NCBI GenBank assembly: GCA_025617375.2
Contig: JAMYGW020000010.1
Span: 124,001-188,000 of the forward strand
Length of the DNA stretch: 64,000 bases
DNA from: Acarospora socialis
Taxonomy: Eukaryota; Ascomycota; Lecanoromycetes; Acarosporales; Acarosporaceae
Direction: 5' to 3'
Part shown: piece after piece, positions 46,798 to 58,189 of the stretch
How positions within the stretch are numbered: position 1 is the first letter of the stretch
Layout: each line of letters begins with the position of its first letter
Notes under the pieces: generated by a model
Told to the model about the DNA's origin: nothing
What the model saw: only the letters and a program-made list of their open reading frames with translations
The model's database searches: none
Position numbers and translations under genes: made by a program

Positions 46798-47631
46798 AAC
46801 TTAGACTGTTCCTGACAGTCACGGTTGGGAGCGAAGTGATATGGGTGCCTAGCTGCTGGCTCCAAACTAGCTTTGAAGCGACAGTAGAATTAGACACGGT
46901 GTCACCCTTGTTGTGCTGGACGGAAGAGACATATGTATGTCAGTAGACCCCTGACAAAGGTGACTCTGTAGATGGTTCTAGTCACTAAGATATTAGAAGT
47001 ATGTCTACCAAATTGTGATTAGACGCGCGGAAGCTTGTCTCCAGCTTTCTACAAGGTATATACACGCGAGTCACAGAGGGGAACTTGCCACTGCATATGA
47101 AGGTACAGTCTTGGAAGATAGATAGGTCTCAGACAACACAAGACAGATTGAATTCCTTAATTTTGCCTAATCAATGCCAAGTGCCAGATTACCTGATGGT
47201 ACTCTACTTGTTGGTACTAAACAAGTTCAAGTTGAAGTTTCATCGTCGGTATGCAAGATCAAACATTTCGTCGCAGCGCAACTTTTTGAGGTGTAAAGTT
47301 CGTGTGTTTTAAAAATTGACAGCCCGCCACCTATGCCATGCCATAACAAGGGCTCTCTTGCGTTGATCCCGTTGGTTACTCCAGAGGAAGCAGATGCCAC
47401 TGCCCTGAACTCCACTCTATAACTTAGGCAACGCCTCCCACAAATGACAAGGATGCATGAGCAATACATAGAAACCGAGATCGTTGACCACACCTGATAC
47501 CCTCGATTCGGCCAACTTAGCTGGGTAATAACGTCTCTGGTATGTTGTTCTTACAGTGAGATGCAGAATATTTTCGTTCCGAGAGCTGGACCGCAAAGGC
47601 AACTGCCCAAAGGTCGGTCTTCGTACTCCCC
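46798..47631. other. Intergenic, no gene seen
   Basis: About 830 bp between the ARF-GEF start and the 3' end of the mannosyltransferase gene. The ARF-GEF promoter must lie here. No further gene or RNA is recognised. Confidence 0.5.
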
Positions 47632-49217
47632 TCACCCCGTAGCGGCAGTTTCCTTGACCGGCTGAGCAACGGGGCCCTGGGGATTGCCAGCGTCAGCAAG
47701 CTTCTGGATTTCCACCTCCTTCAGGGCCATGCTCTGAATATCATTCTTATCCTTTTCCCATTGGCTGTTAGGATCGTTAAACTCTTCCTTGATCTTTTTC
47801 ATTCGCTCGGCGCGCTCCTTCTCCTCTTTCTCGCGAGCTTGTCGCTCCTGTTCCATCTCTTCCATGTGCCGGATGTCATCGACGCTTGGTTCATACAGAT
47901 GCCAGACTGTGTAATGCGGTAATCCAACCACAGAGAACTTCATTCTCTTCGCCATCTGCATCATAAATCAGAAGAAAACCCTAGAGAGTATTGCAACGTG
48001 GAGGACAGTACCTTTCCGAAGCCTTCAGTTTCTGCATGCTTTTCGAAGCTGAATGCAGGGAAGTGAACGCCTGATCGGAAGACCTTGGCCTTAGCAAGGA
48101 TGCTGACACCACCAACACCATCAATCTCCATCTCCATGTCAGGGTCGCCATATGGATCTCTCAAGTAGGCGAGGTGCGGCCGCCATGTAGCATACTCGGC
48201 ATATCCTTCGACAATGACGGCGTCTTCATCCAAGGTATCTGCCAACGCCAGAGCAGTCTCGGATTCCTGCCAAGAATTTAGATCGTATGGTTGCTCGCCC
48301 CCAAGCCAGTCAGGTAAAGGTCTCCACACATCTAAGATCGTGTCAGCGTCGGCTCTGATTCTTTACAAGTGCAATCACACACTCGGAACGATAACGTCTT
48401 TGTTATGCCTCATCAGATCTTCCAAAATGGTGAACGGTGCGGTTTCCACATCGGCATCCCTCCAATAAACCCAGCTGTGATACGGACGAAGCGCTGCACT
48501 CAGGAGCCAATTACGTGCTTGCGCCATCAGCTTCCTCCTGCCAGCTTGGGCAGCGAAGCCGTGACGACTTTCGACGTCCTGATTCACCTTTTGGCCGAAA
48601 TCCTTTTCAATGACGGATATCTCCCCATACGGCTGCTTAGGATCGCTATCTTGCTGCAGCTCCTCCAGCAGCTCAGAGAGCAGCGGAAGCGTCCGGTCTT
48701 TGGAGTCGGAGACGAGGAAGGCTAGGTCTATCAGATGATGTGGGTACGTAAAGTTGCGAAGGTGGGAAAAGAACATTGGGAGGTGAGACTCGGCATCCCG
48801 TAATGGGGCACAAAGGAGAACCCTCTCTTCTCTCTCCCACCCTCTCGCCGTGCCCTGAACATTCGACAGGTCATAGTACCGAACGGTCTCGAGTTGAAAA
48901 TCCTCGACCGCGGACAACAATCCAAGGGAGAGCGTTGGGATTATGATGGAGCGGAGGGAAGGGAAGAAAAGTACGGCGAATAGGATGGAGAGAAGTCCAA
49001 CAAGCGCCAACCGAATGAGAAGCTGCTTTCGTCGTCGCAACGCGGGTTGTGACCTAGGTTGAAATCTGCGTGTCATCAGAACAAAGTTAGTCCAAGTGAT
49101 CACTAAGCCTTGCTCCAACGATTCCGTGAGAAACTGCCTGCGACTCTGAAACTGCCTACCTGTGGGGTGAGATGGAGAACGAGCCACTTCCTCCAATAGG
49201 GTAGGCGGTGTGGCCAT
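47632..49217 (-). CDS. Anp1/Van1/Mnn9-family alpha-1,6-mannosyltransferase subunit (GT62), closest to Anp1
   Basis: Three exons: 49217-48383, 48331-48012 and 47955-47632, 492 residues from the first ATG. An internal ATG at 49076 (MTRRFQPRSQ) gives 445 residues, nearer the family length and placing the single membrane anchor (LALVGLLSILFAVLFF) close to the N-terminus, as expected for a type II Golgi protein. Conserved motifs are RYYDLSNVQGTARGWEREER, the metal-binding DXD in YWRDADVETAPF, NVWRPLPDWLGGEQPYDLN (restored by intron 1) and GVGGVSILAKAKVFRSG. The C-terminus is an acidic/basic coiled coil. Anp1 works in the mannan polymerase complex that extends N-glycan outer chains. Assignment to Anp1 rather than Van1 is from memory. 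Confidence 0.9.
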
Positions 49218-51017
49218 TAGAATAGGCGTGATGCCTGTTCATTCTCCCAAGCGCAAGCAATACATGTGTTGCCACGAATCCGCTAGGTAGAAATGGAGTC
49301 CTCAGAGGATCATCCACCGGACTCTGAGGGAGCCCCTGAGGCACCTGAACTACACTGCCGCGTACGAGACAAGAATTTGTTCCGTTCAAGAGGTTGTCTC
49401 AATCACGTATGATAGCTGGCGATATAGCTGGCAATTGATACTGAAGTAGATAAGTTTGCAGGATGATGAATTGATTGTAGGTGGGCGTATTACGGCGACG
49501 AGATTGGCCATACCTTAGTCATCTTCAAAGGTTACACGGGTGCTTGACATTGACCCCACTTGGCTATGAAAACTTCGTACTTCGCACAAGGTATGTTATG
49601 GTATATCCACATGAAACAGTATGGGGGATCTCGCGCAGTACATGATCGCAAGTGCAGTACTGTCATTTGCTTGCTTTACTGAATATGCTCACGTTGCTTC
49701 CTGACTGGAAGGGCTCATCTGTTTTACAGTGTCACTCATGCAGCGAAATGGCAGTACCGAGTAGAATTGATCTATCTGCATGGTAGCAGGCAACTGCCTG
49801 GCTTGGATCCAGACATCAACCACGACGGGTTGGAGAATTGCTAGGGTTGGGTAAGCAGTTGAGCCGGCCCCTAGCATATGGGCCATCAAGGCTCGTACAA
49901 TCTTCCCTGAGCAGCGAAAACGAAAAGAGTACGAAGTCGACCAGGGATCCTATAACAAATGCATCAGCTAAAGCGATCTCTTGCATAGAAGATTGGTTGG
50001 CGTTGTATTGAGTTCAGCGCTCAGAAAAGCCGGTTTACTCAAGCCAGTCTGCCGGCCTCTGAAGCTCCACAACCCAAGACGAGTTGTATCGCCCGAGGCT
50101 CTAGAGCCAGCATCACACGCGTCCCACTTCTCTTCCCGAAGGCGGAGAAGCACACCGCAAGACTCCACAACCTCTCATCCCAGGTCATATCAACCTAGTC
50201 CGGTGCGGGAGGGTGGCTCGACAGATGAGAACTTCGTGGAATGGATCGACATCTGTCATCTTTGCACAAGAGCAATTATGAAAGTGGAATTATCTCTCAC
50301 CGGAGCGGACACCTCTTCTACTGTGACTTCGGCAAGCGTCAGCTATTGTCACATGCAATCGCTGTGATGGAGAGGTACAATCGGAAGGACCATCAGAAAA
50401 TTGGTAAGTTGGTATATAGAGATCAACATTGTGCTTCAGTAGCAGAACTGATAATATATGTTTCATCACAATGACCCTAATCGGAATAGGGAACAAGGAG
50501 ATGAGAGGGACGACGTACCCAAGTGGAATGGTACTGAGATGTTTAGGGTCAGAGGCTGTCAAAATGTCAGTAAAGGTAAGATCAACTTTCGCAGGTCGCT
50601 GCTTCTGTGTGAAGGTGTCACTTGTCAGATGGTAGTGCATGTTGTTCAAGGGCTCACGGAGGAATCTCCAGAACGTGTGTGATATGGTTTCTTCATGAAG
50701 TAACCGAAACGATGGGGTTAGACAGTAGCTTTGAAGAACTCACTAAGTCGGGATTCAGCTCTACGTTTGTGAGAAGAATGATGAATGTAGAGAGAGCTTC
50801 AATTACTGTATTGATACTCCGTTCTTTGAGCTTTTCATGTGGAAAGGAATAATGTCGAGAAAAGAAAGAGATTTAGGTTAAGTTATTAGAGCTCGGCGGC
50901 TCAGAGGATTTGCCGCTAGTGAAGCGAAAGAACAGGGGGATTGCACCGTGGCATATCACGAAGTCAAGATATTTCTTCCAACCCCAGCTCTGCAGCTCTT
51001 AACCGCCTTCACAGACA
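49218..51017. other. Intergenic with unproven short frames
   Basis: About 1.8 kb between the divergent mannosyltransferase and MTR3 genes. Frames of 70-130 codons at 49981-50474 on the + strand were examined; the longest opens with TTG and none matches a family I know. They could be remnants of one eroded gene, but splice sites do not rebuild a convincing protein. Confidence 0.4.
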
Positions 51018-52172
51018 ATGTCTGACAGGCGACGAATTATGGGGCCCTCGGGCGGCACCGCTCCACCTGTCTACTTGTCTTCTGGATCACCATCAGGACT
51101 CAGCAATACTGCAAACCGACGATCGCGCACAAGGCGACCGGACGAATTAAGAAAGATTTGTAAGTACTAGAACGTCTCCACCCTTGAGATACCAGACGAG
51201 TCAGTAGTGGAATGGTGACTGAATATTCGAACCCAAGTCTTGAAGACCGGCTTGACCCCTTCGGCCTCGGGTTCGGCATACTTTGAGCTCGAGCCTTCCT
51301 CTACAAGCGCATCACATGCGCTCTCCCTTCAAGATTCGCCGTCCACTATCAAGCTGACATGCACCGTTCATGGCCCCAGGCCACTTCCACGCGCGGCTCC
51401 TTTCACTCCACATGCTCTCATATCGACACATGTCAAATTTGCACCCTTCGCAGCGAGACAACGCAGGGGCTACGTCCGTGATGCCAATGAAAGAGACATC
51501 TCCGTACACCTTGAGGCTGCTCTGAGAGGGGTTTTAATTAGCGACCGGTGGCCAAAAAGCGGCATCGAAGTCGTTGTTACCGTTCTCGAGAGCGATGAAG
51601 ACGCCTGGTGGGGTGATGAGACTGCGAAGGGGGCAACCAGGCCAGCTGGTGCCGGGGGATTTGGCATGATGAACGTTCTAGCCGGCTGCATCACTGTGGC
51701 GTCAGCAGCCATCGCTGATGCAGGCATAGATTGTGTGGACCTTGTGGCAGGAGGTGTTGCGGGCATTCTGGAGCCATCAGGGCGCGAGGGTCCCAATGAA
51801 AAAGAGAATCTTGTACATTGGGGCGACACTGTGAATGAATCTGCGCAAATGATAAGGGATCCGTGTCCCTGTGAACACCCAGATATGATCGCTGCGTGCG
51901 TTGTTGGACATCTCGGAACCCGCGACGAGCTTACCGAACTTTGGTTGAAGGGGAATCTCCTGGGCCCCGCTTCCGGTACATTCGTTAGTGCACGAACCGA
52001 GGAAGCTCTCATGGAGCAGGCAATTGTCTCAGCTTTGGAAACTAGTCTCGTGCTCCAAGCTGCTGTACGGGAGGCTGTGGAACGTCGCAGCCAACAGACC
52101 GGGCCTAGTAGTAACCGTGCCACTCTAGTGGGTACTAGGAATCAGGTGCAGGACGTTTCAATGGTTATCTAA
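51018..52172 (+). CDS. MTR3: Exosome subunit Mtr3 (RNase PH-like)
   Basis: Two exons: 51018-51159 and 51238-52172 (78-bp intron), 358 residues. It starts MSDRRRIMGPSGG; the junction gives RPDELRKIFLKTGLTPSASG, the conserved entry to the RNase PH fold. TCTVHGPRPLPR, STHVKFAPFAARQRRGY and RDISVHLEAALRGVLI follow in order. The second half has IEVVVTVLE and a Gly/Ala-rich core (AGCITVASAAIADAGIDCVDLVAG). A poorly conserved acidic insertion lies between. Mtr3 is one of the six catalytically inactive ring subunits of the RNA exosome, acting in 3'-5' RNA processing and decay. Confidence 0.93.
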
Positions 52173-52688
52173 TGAGTTTTACCGTCGAGGAGCTAGCAGA
52201 CTTTCCTCACATCGTATCTCGGCCATTCTGGCATAGCAGCGGCGTTAGCGCACGGCCAACGGAACGCTTTATCACCAAGAAAAGTACACAGTATCGTCAG
52301 AGAGACGCCAACTTGAACTACCGACCTTGACAGACTGCACCGCGCATTATCGTCATTATCCAAGATCAGTTCAGGTTGCATCACTTGTCCACTGTCATGA
52401 AGCCCAGAACTCATCTTGCATGACTTAGCGGTCCATGGCTAGTGTCGTCAATACGCGCAGCAATGTGGAGCATGTTTGCTAGGTTGTATGTGGCCAAATC
52501 CTTGCTTTGTTCTCACATTAAAACTCATCCCATCGCTCGGTTCTAGGTTGATGTTAGATTTTTGCCCTCCCTTGCAGCTCCCTCGCCGGTGGGAACTTTC
52601 TCGTACACAAAGAAATCACTTAATTCTAGAGAGTTCATCTCCACAACCAACGGTGCTGACAAGATCAGAGCGCCCCAGCCGTAGCGGA
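52173..52688. other. Intergenic
   Basis: About 515 bp between MTR3 and the next + strand gene. Minus-strand frames at 52193-52414 and 52543-52773 are short and not recognised. No RNA gene is seen. Confidence 0.45.
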
Positions 52689-53504
52689 ATGCCTTCGAAG
52701 ATTCAACTGGACGAGAATCTTTGGTTTCTCTACATTTGCTTGCAAAAGTCAGACTATAAAGCTGTGGGTCCATGGAGCCAAATTCTTTTGCTTGTCGGCG
52801 GCTGACGAAAGTGGAAGATTGACTTCAATGCCGTTGGGGATGCGACCAGGCTCAAGCCCCCAGCGGCTCGAATGCGCTACACGCGCCTTCGCCGCGCCAT
52901 CGAGGGTGGGACGCTCATTGGAACACATGGGACCCCTTTTCATGGCGGCGCTGAAAAGGTCGCTGAGGTGGGGAAAAAGCGAAAGGCGCTCCTCCATAGA
53001 ACTCAGACGGAAGAGATAGATGATCTAGAAGCCCCGGTGACACGGAATGGAAGTCGCATCATAGGGATGGAGAAGCTTGAAGATGGCTTGGCAGATCATG
53101 AGAAGGCTCCATCTGTCAGGAGAAGAACTTGGGCTCGGAAGCGGAAGGTAGACGCCGACGAGGAAAGGCCCGAATTGACATCCGCTCTGCTCCGCTTGGG
53201 CGAACGTGAACCGGACTCCGGCCCCCACAATCTCAGTCTTAGCGCCAAGGTTGAACGCAGAACCGATCCGGATTCTAAGAACAATTTGGCAGCAGAAGGC
53301 CAACGCCATAGTACGAACGTTGATAGAGCGCAAACATCTGCTAGGAGCTGTGAACTGGCACCGCCAGATATCCAACAGCCGGTTCAAGCGTTCAGATCCG
53401 GGTGCGAAAAAGAGCTTATGTTGAAACGTGAGACCTATGAAGCGCTCTCAACTGGCACGCAGACAAGGCTGCTCCTAAAGGTGAATGACAGCGAGATAGA
53501 ATAG
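52689..53504 (+). CDS. Conserved fungal protein with a Myb-like N-terminal helical domain
   Basis: Two exons: 52689-52763 and 52818-53504, 253 residues. The joined N-terminus reads MPSKIQLDENLWFLY...QKSDYKAIDFNAVGDATRLK and continues KPPAARMRYTRLRRAIEGGT. I recognise this as a widespread small ascomycete family in which a Trp-led helix, a middle helix and a basic recognition-like helix resemble a Myb/SANT fold. The rest is hydrophilic, rich in Glu, Arg and Lys, and probably disordered. It includes GTLIGTHGTPFHGGAEKVAE just after the domain, also conserved as far as I recall. A nuclear DNA-binding role is inference. It is the last normal-composition gene before the AT-rich block. Confidence 0.75.
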
Positions 53505-53651
53505 TTCATGAGCCTCAGAATAAGAAAGCTCCTTAGAACATTGTTGTGTGCTTACCAGTAAGTCTCAATTGTACAAGTATGGGTAAACAATATACTCGTA
53601 GTGCACAAAAGAAACAGTTATTTCATGATTTCCCACCAAAATGTTACATCC
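53505..53651. other. Boundary between gene-rich and AT-rich DNA
   Basis: Within about 100 bases the composition falls from roughly half GC to strongly AT. A short frame from ATG 53579 (MGKQYTRSAQKKQLFHDF) runs up to the LINE tail. It may be the 5' coding end of another eroded gene or element, but too little remains to name it. Confidence 0.4.
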
Positions 53652-54230
53652 TATTTATATTTATTTATTTATTTATTTATTTATTTATTCTTCATTCTAT
53701 GCATGCAGCTATTAAAGCTATGACAGTTAATAGACATATAGTGAAAGATGTAAACACAAATCAAGACTCAAAATCTTATACATGTGAATAATCAATCTGA
53801 TTACTTTTTAATCACTTCTGTTTAGTCAATTTAATGCTGATTGTCAATTAATTAAATTTTTTTCTTTTTTAATTTTCAATTTTGTTCTCAATCTTCTTTA
53901 ATAGTCACTTTCTAGTGACTACTTTTGTTTTTTTCAAAAACAATAAAGTAGTCTTGATTTCTTTTTTAATGATAAACAACACTTTTACTGTATATGACAG
54001 ATTGATGTTTTTGAACTGATTTTTCAGTTTAATTTACTTTTTTTTATTATGCTGACAGACTGTCAACAGATGTTCTGAAGTTTAATCTTTGTTATAAGTA
54101 TCATTGTATTTTTTGTTGTCATAGTTTGACAATTTATGCAAGTATGCTTTGAAATAATCATGATTTAATTTTATTTATGTAAATATAACAAATAAAAGTC
54201 TGTCTGCAAGTTTTAGATCTTCTTTAATTT
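53652..54230 (-). mobile_element. LINE copy A, 3' fragment (Tad1/I-like)
   Basis: Read on the minus strand, this is the 3' end of a non-LTR retrotransposon. It begins inside the ORF2 C-terminus (a decayed version of the Cys/His-rich region), then the 3' UTR, and ends in a run of AAAT-type tetranucleotides that appears on the + strand as repeated TTTA at 53652-53690. It matches copies B and C over its whole length but carries many more C-to-T and G-to-A changes. At 54231 it is interrupted by the LTR of a retrotransposon fossil, so the LINE was there first. Confidence 0.85.
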
Positions 54231-54415
54231 TGTTATGAATTCATAGAGCTCAACAAAATTGAGACTCTGCAATAAGATGAGACTCTGTAAAAATACTCAG
54301 CATTAATCTTTAAGAAGTCTGTATCTGAGTAAAATATCACTTTCTAAATAGTTTTCTCAAGCAATTAACACTTTATCATAAACTTAGAAATTAATCATAT
54401 AAATTGATTTTAACA
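54231..54415 (+). repeat. LTR copy 1 of the retrotransposon fossil
   Basis: 185 bp, starting TGTTATGAATTC and ending TTGATTTTAACA. It is directly followed by a short stretch (GATAGCATCAACTG) in the place of a primer-binding site. Confidence 0.75.
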
Positions 54416-55505
54416 AATGATAGCATCAACTGATTAAAGTATTCAGTCTAAATTTTCATATCTAGACATCAGTGAGCTCAAAAACACTGCATTAAAATTG
54501 TTCTCTGTGATAGTCTATGAAACACACACAAAATCAAACAAAAAACAAGACATTTGCTTCATCAAATCAGTCTAATTTCAGCATTATGATCAGTATTAAT
54601 TTGATTAAACACACAAAGAAATAGCAGCAACAGCATGATCTGACAAAATATCTGAATTTTGTTGTTATTTTACACAAAACTTCATAAATGTTCTGACTAA
54701 TCAAATAGAGATCACTTATTTTACAGATGCTGCACAAAATCATCTTGTTCTGACTGACATCAATGAGATGTATGACATCATTGAAAAGTCACATGCAAAC
54801 TTGAACATCAAAATAAATACTCAATTCAATGAAGTTCTTCAAGCACTACATCATTGATTCACATCACAACAATCACATCATTTCATCAGTTCACTGATCT
54901 CATCAAAAAACACAACAAGACAGTCTTTAAAAGACAGAGAATGAATTAATAATGACTATAATTTAAAGAATTTAAGCAAAGATTACATTGCTGATGCATG
55001 AAAGAGTGAAGAGCTTGAATTTTGAACTTATGTTGATGAACTCTGTATGATGATGTTTTGTGTAAAAGAAATTGATCTTTTTGATCTGCATCTATCTATT
55101 GAGTATGATGATGATGACATCATCAGTGTGAACAAAACAGTGTACTATCATGATGTTCATTTATTTGTGTCATAATGTCAGATTATAGTCAAGATTTGAA
55201 GACAATGAGATGATTTGAACAAATTCTCATGCATGTTTTTGTGATATCACACTCACTTGATTTGCAGTCAAATCATCACTTGAATGAACAGATCTTTTCA
55301 GTGAACTTGATAAATGAATATGAAAACTGATGACTCAATTTAAGATCTTGTTGTCACAGACTATAAACATCTTACTAAAGAAAAAGTATACAGTGAAGAA
55401 TGTTCACAATGACTGAGATCTCATGATCTACATACAGACTGTTGTTTGATACAGAAAATTGATGAAATTACCACTATATAATTGTGTACTTTTTGTCTGA
55501 CAAAA

Positions 55506-56172
55506 TATTATGAATTCATAGAGCTTAACAAGATTGAAACTCTGCAATAAGATAAAACTCTGCAAAAGTATTTAACATTAATTTTTAAGAGATCTGCATC
55601 TGAGTAAAACATCACTTTCTAGATAGTTTCTCAAAAAAATCAACACATTATCATAGACTTAAAAAGAGTGATCAAGCAGTATAGTGAATGTATACTGCTT
55701 AAGTGATCTAAGAAATTAAGTGAAAAACTAGAGAAGTAGTGATCTCACTAGTATATTGCTTAATTTCAAAGGTCATAAATTCAAATTTCACATCATTCAC
55801 CAAATCAACCATCAAGTCATTCAGTTGTATAAGAAAAACAAGTGATGAAAAATTCTACAGATCTTAGTTGTCTATAAAAGACACTATATACACAATCATT
55901 TATCTATTATTTAGACATCAAACTCCAAATTTTCTTAACTACTGATCACTGAGATCCACAATCAGATTGACTGTTCAGAAGTGATCAATAAGCAATTAGA
56001 ATTATCAGAATAAATCTGTAATTCATATATTATACATATGAATTGTCAGAATAAATCTGCATATTCAACAAATGTTCTACTAAGCTGTCATAACTACTAT
56101 AGTTGCATGTGATGTATGAAGAATAAATAAATAAATAGACTTAAAAATCAATCATATAAATTGATTCTAACA
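55506..56172 (+). repeat. LTR copy 2, carrying a SINE insertion
   Basis: Same LTR as copies 1 and 3, interrupted by the SINE at 55666-56136. An 11-bp target duplication (AGACTTAAAAA, 55655-55665 and 56137-56147) flanks the insertion. The downstream sequence matches that after copy 1. Confidence 0.75.
55666..56136 (+). mobile_element. SINE copy 1 (tRNA-like head, LINE-like 3' end)
   Basis: About 470 bp, flanked by a perfect 11-bp target duplication. The 5' end folds as a hairpin (AAGCAGTATA, 7-nt loop, TATACTGCTT). About 100 bases in lies a tRNA-like region: an A-box-like stretch near 55740, then GGTCATAAATTCAAATTTCAC near 55773, a decayed B box (compare GGTTCGAATCC). The final 150 bases resemble the 3' end of the neighbouring LINE, including a CAGAAGTGATCAA block and the TGAAGAATAAATAAATA tail. 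It has no coding frame. A non-autonomous element moved by LINE machinery is the best reading. It lies inside LTR copy 2, so it is younger than the LTR element. Confidence 0.85.
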
Positions 56173-57391
56173 ATTAATAACATCAACTGTGTTAAGCAGT
56201 CAGTTTAAATCTTCATATTTAGACATCAGTGAGCTCAAAAACATCACATCAAAAAATGTTCTCTGTGATAGTTCATGAAATCAAACAAAAAATGAAATAT
56301 TTGCTACATCAAAATCAAATCACTATGATGACTAAATTTTCAGAAGACAAGACAGCAACTGTACATTCTGATGAAACAAGCTCTGAATTTCATCATTGTT
56401 TTACATGAAACTTCATAAATACTCTTGTCAGTCAAATAAAGAATATTCATTTTTCAGAAGATAAAAAGCATCAAAACAATTTTATCTTAATGAGTATCAA
56501 TGAGATGTATAACATCATTAAAAAGTTAAACATCAATTTGAACATCAAACTTGATCTGATTCTTCAGTAACAAATTTCTTATTTATGACTTTATTGTTCT
56601 GTCAGCTCACTGATCTCATTAAAGATAATAGTGAAATGTTTATTGATGAGCTCAGTGAAGAGTAAGAACAATGACTATAATCTAGAAAGTTTAAACAAGA
56701 AGTATGTTGACAAATGAAAAGAAAAAGAGCATAAAATTATGTCTGATTTATCTGTTTGTGAGACTCTGTATTGTGTTGACAACAATATTTGTTCAACAAC
56801 TTTCTGTGTTGATGAAATAGACTTTTTTGACTTACATCTTAATGAAACTATTGATGAAAGCAAGATCAATATTGTTTAAGTTAACTGTGATGTCTACTAT
56901 TATAACATTCATCTCTTTATTAATCAGATCAGAACAATTGTCAATGTTAAAGACAGTCATTATGTATGAATTAATCTGCATTCATATCTTTGCAGTGTTA
57001 TTCAGAAATGATATGCAGTCAAACTTGATGATATTCAGCAAGATGACATGCAAGATAATCACAACATCACTAACTGAGTAAATGTTCTAACAGTCTGTTT
57101 CAAGCAATCAGAGCAAGTCACTCTTAATATTTTTTTTACTCTATGTTACAGTGTCAAAAATGTTCATAAATGTAGTTCTGCATCATATATTCAGACTGTT
57201 GTTTGATACAGAAGAAATACTGACTTTTTCATGTCAAATCAGTTATTCATAGTCTGAAACAAACTTGATGCTGATCTTCAATGTAATGTTTTGTATTCTA
57301 CAATTCACATCACTGTTGTGACATTCATCTCACAATTGAAAAATCACAAGAACATATAAATATAACTGTTTTGTTCTATGTTGTCATGAGA

Positions 57392-57520
57392 CTTCTGTTG
57401 ATACAAATCTTCAAATTATACTTACTTAGTGAACTCACATTAATATAAATCTTCAAATCACACTTATTCAGCAAACTCACATCAATACAAATCTTCAAAT
57501 CATACTTACTCAGTAACAAC
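57392..57520 (+). repeat. Three 42-bp tandem units in the LTR fossil
   Basis: Units begin at 57392, 57434 and 57476, each about 42 bp (14 codons) with a TACAAATCTTCAAATCA core. They lie in the capsid-region part of the old element, before the SINE copy 2 insertion. Confidence 0.7.
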
Positions 57521-57719
57521 TCAATATTCTTATGAACAATCTCTGAATTGTGATTACTCTACAATGAGTGCAATGCATCTCTACAAAAATCAAGAAAATT
57601 AACAACAATAATAACTTTTTCATTCTCAATTCATTAGTCAGTCACATCAAGAACATGAGTCTTGAAAACAGTGATCTCAGTCAGCTTATCATGTAGATCT
57701 GAACAACAATGTTGATGTA

Positions 57720-58189
57720 TTTATTTATTTATTCTTCATACATCACATACAACTATAGTAGTTATGACAGCTTAGTAAAACATTTGTTGAATATGCAGAT
57801 TTATTCTGACAATTCATATGTATAATATATGAATTACAGATTTATTCTGATAATTCTGATTGCTTATTGATTACTTCTGAACAGTCAATCTGATTGTGGG
57901 TCTCAGTGATCAGTAGTTAAGAAAATTTGGAATTTGATGTCTAAATAATAGATAAATGATTGTGTATATAGTGTCTTTTATAGACAACTAAGATCTGTAG
58001 AATTTTTCATCACTTGTTTTTCTTATACAACTGAATGACTTGATGGTTGATTTGGTGAGTGATGTGAGATTTGAATTCATGACCTTTGAAATTAAGCAAT
58101 ATACTAGTGAGATCACTACTTCTCTAGTTTTTCACTTAATTTCTTAGATCACTCAAGCAGTATACATTCACTATATCACTTGATCACTC
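57720..58189 (-). mobile_element. SINE copy 2, inverted relative to copy 1
   Basis: The same element in the opposite orientation, about 97% identical to copy 1 by eye. It is flanked by a 12-bp target duplication (AATGTTGATGTA at 57708-57719 and 58190-58201). Its B-box region (ATGAATTCAAATCTCAC) is slightly closer to a tRNA B box than in copy 1. It interrupts the internal part of the LTR fossil. Both copies end in the same AAAT-type tail as the LINEs. Confidence 0.87.

Noticed and set aside
49981-50474. Overlapping + strand ORFs upstream of MTR3
   Set aside because: The longest has no ATG at its start, the frames overlap without a convincing intron and nothing is recognised; listed only as unproven.
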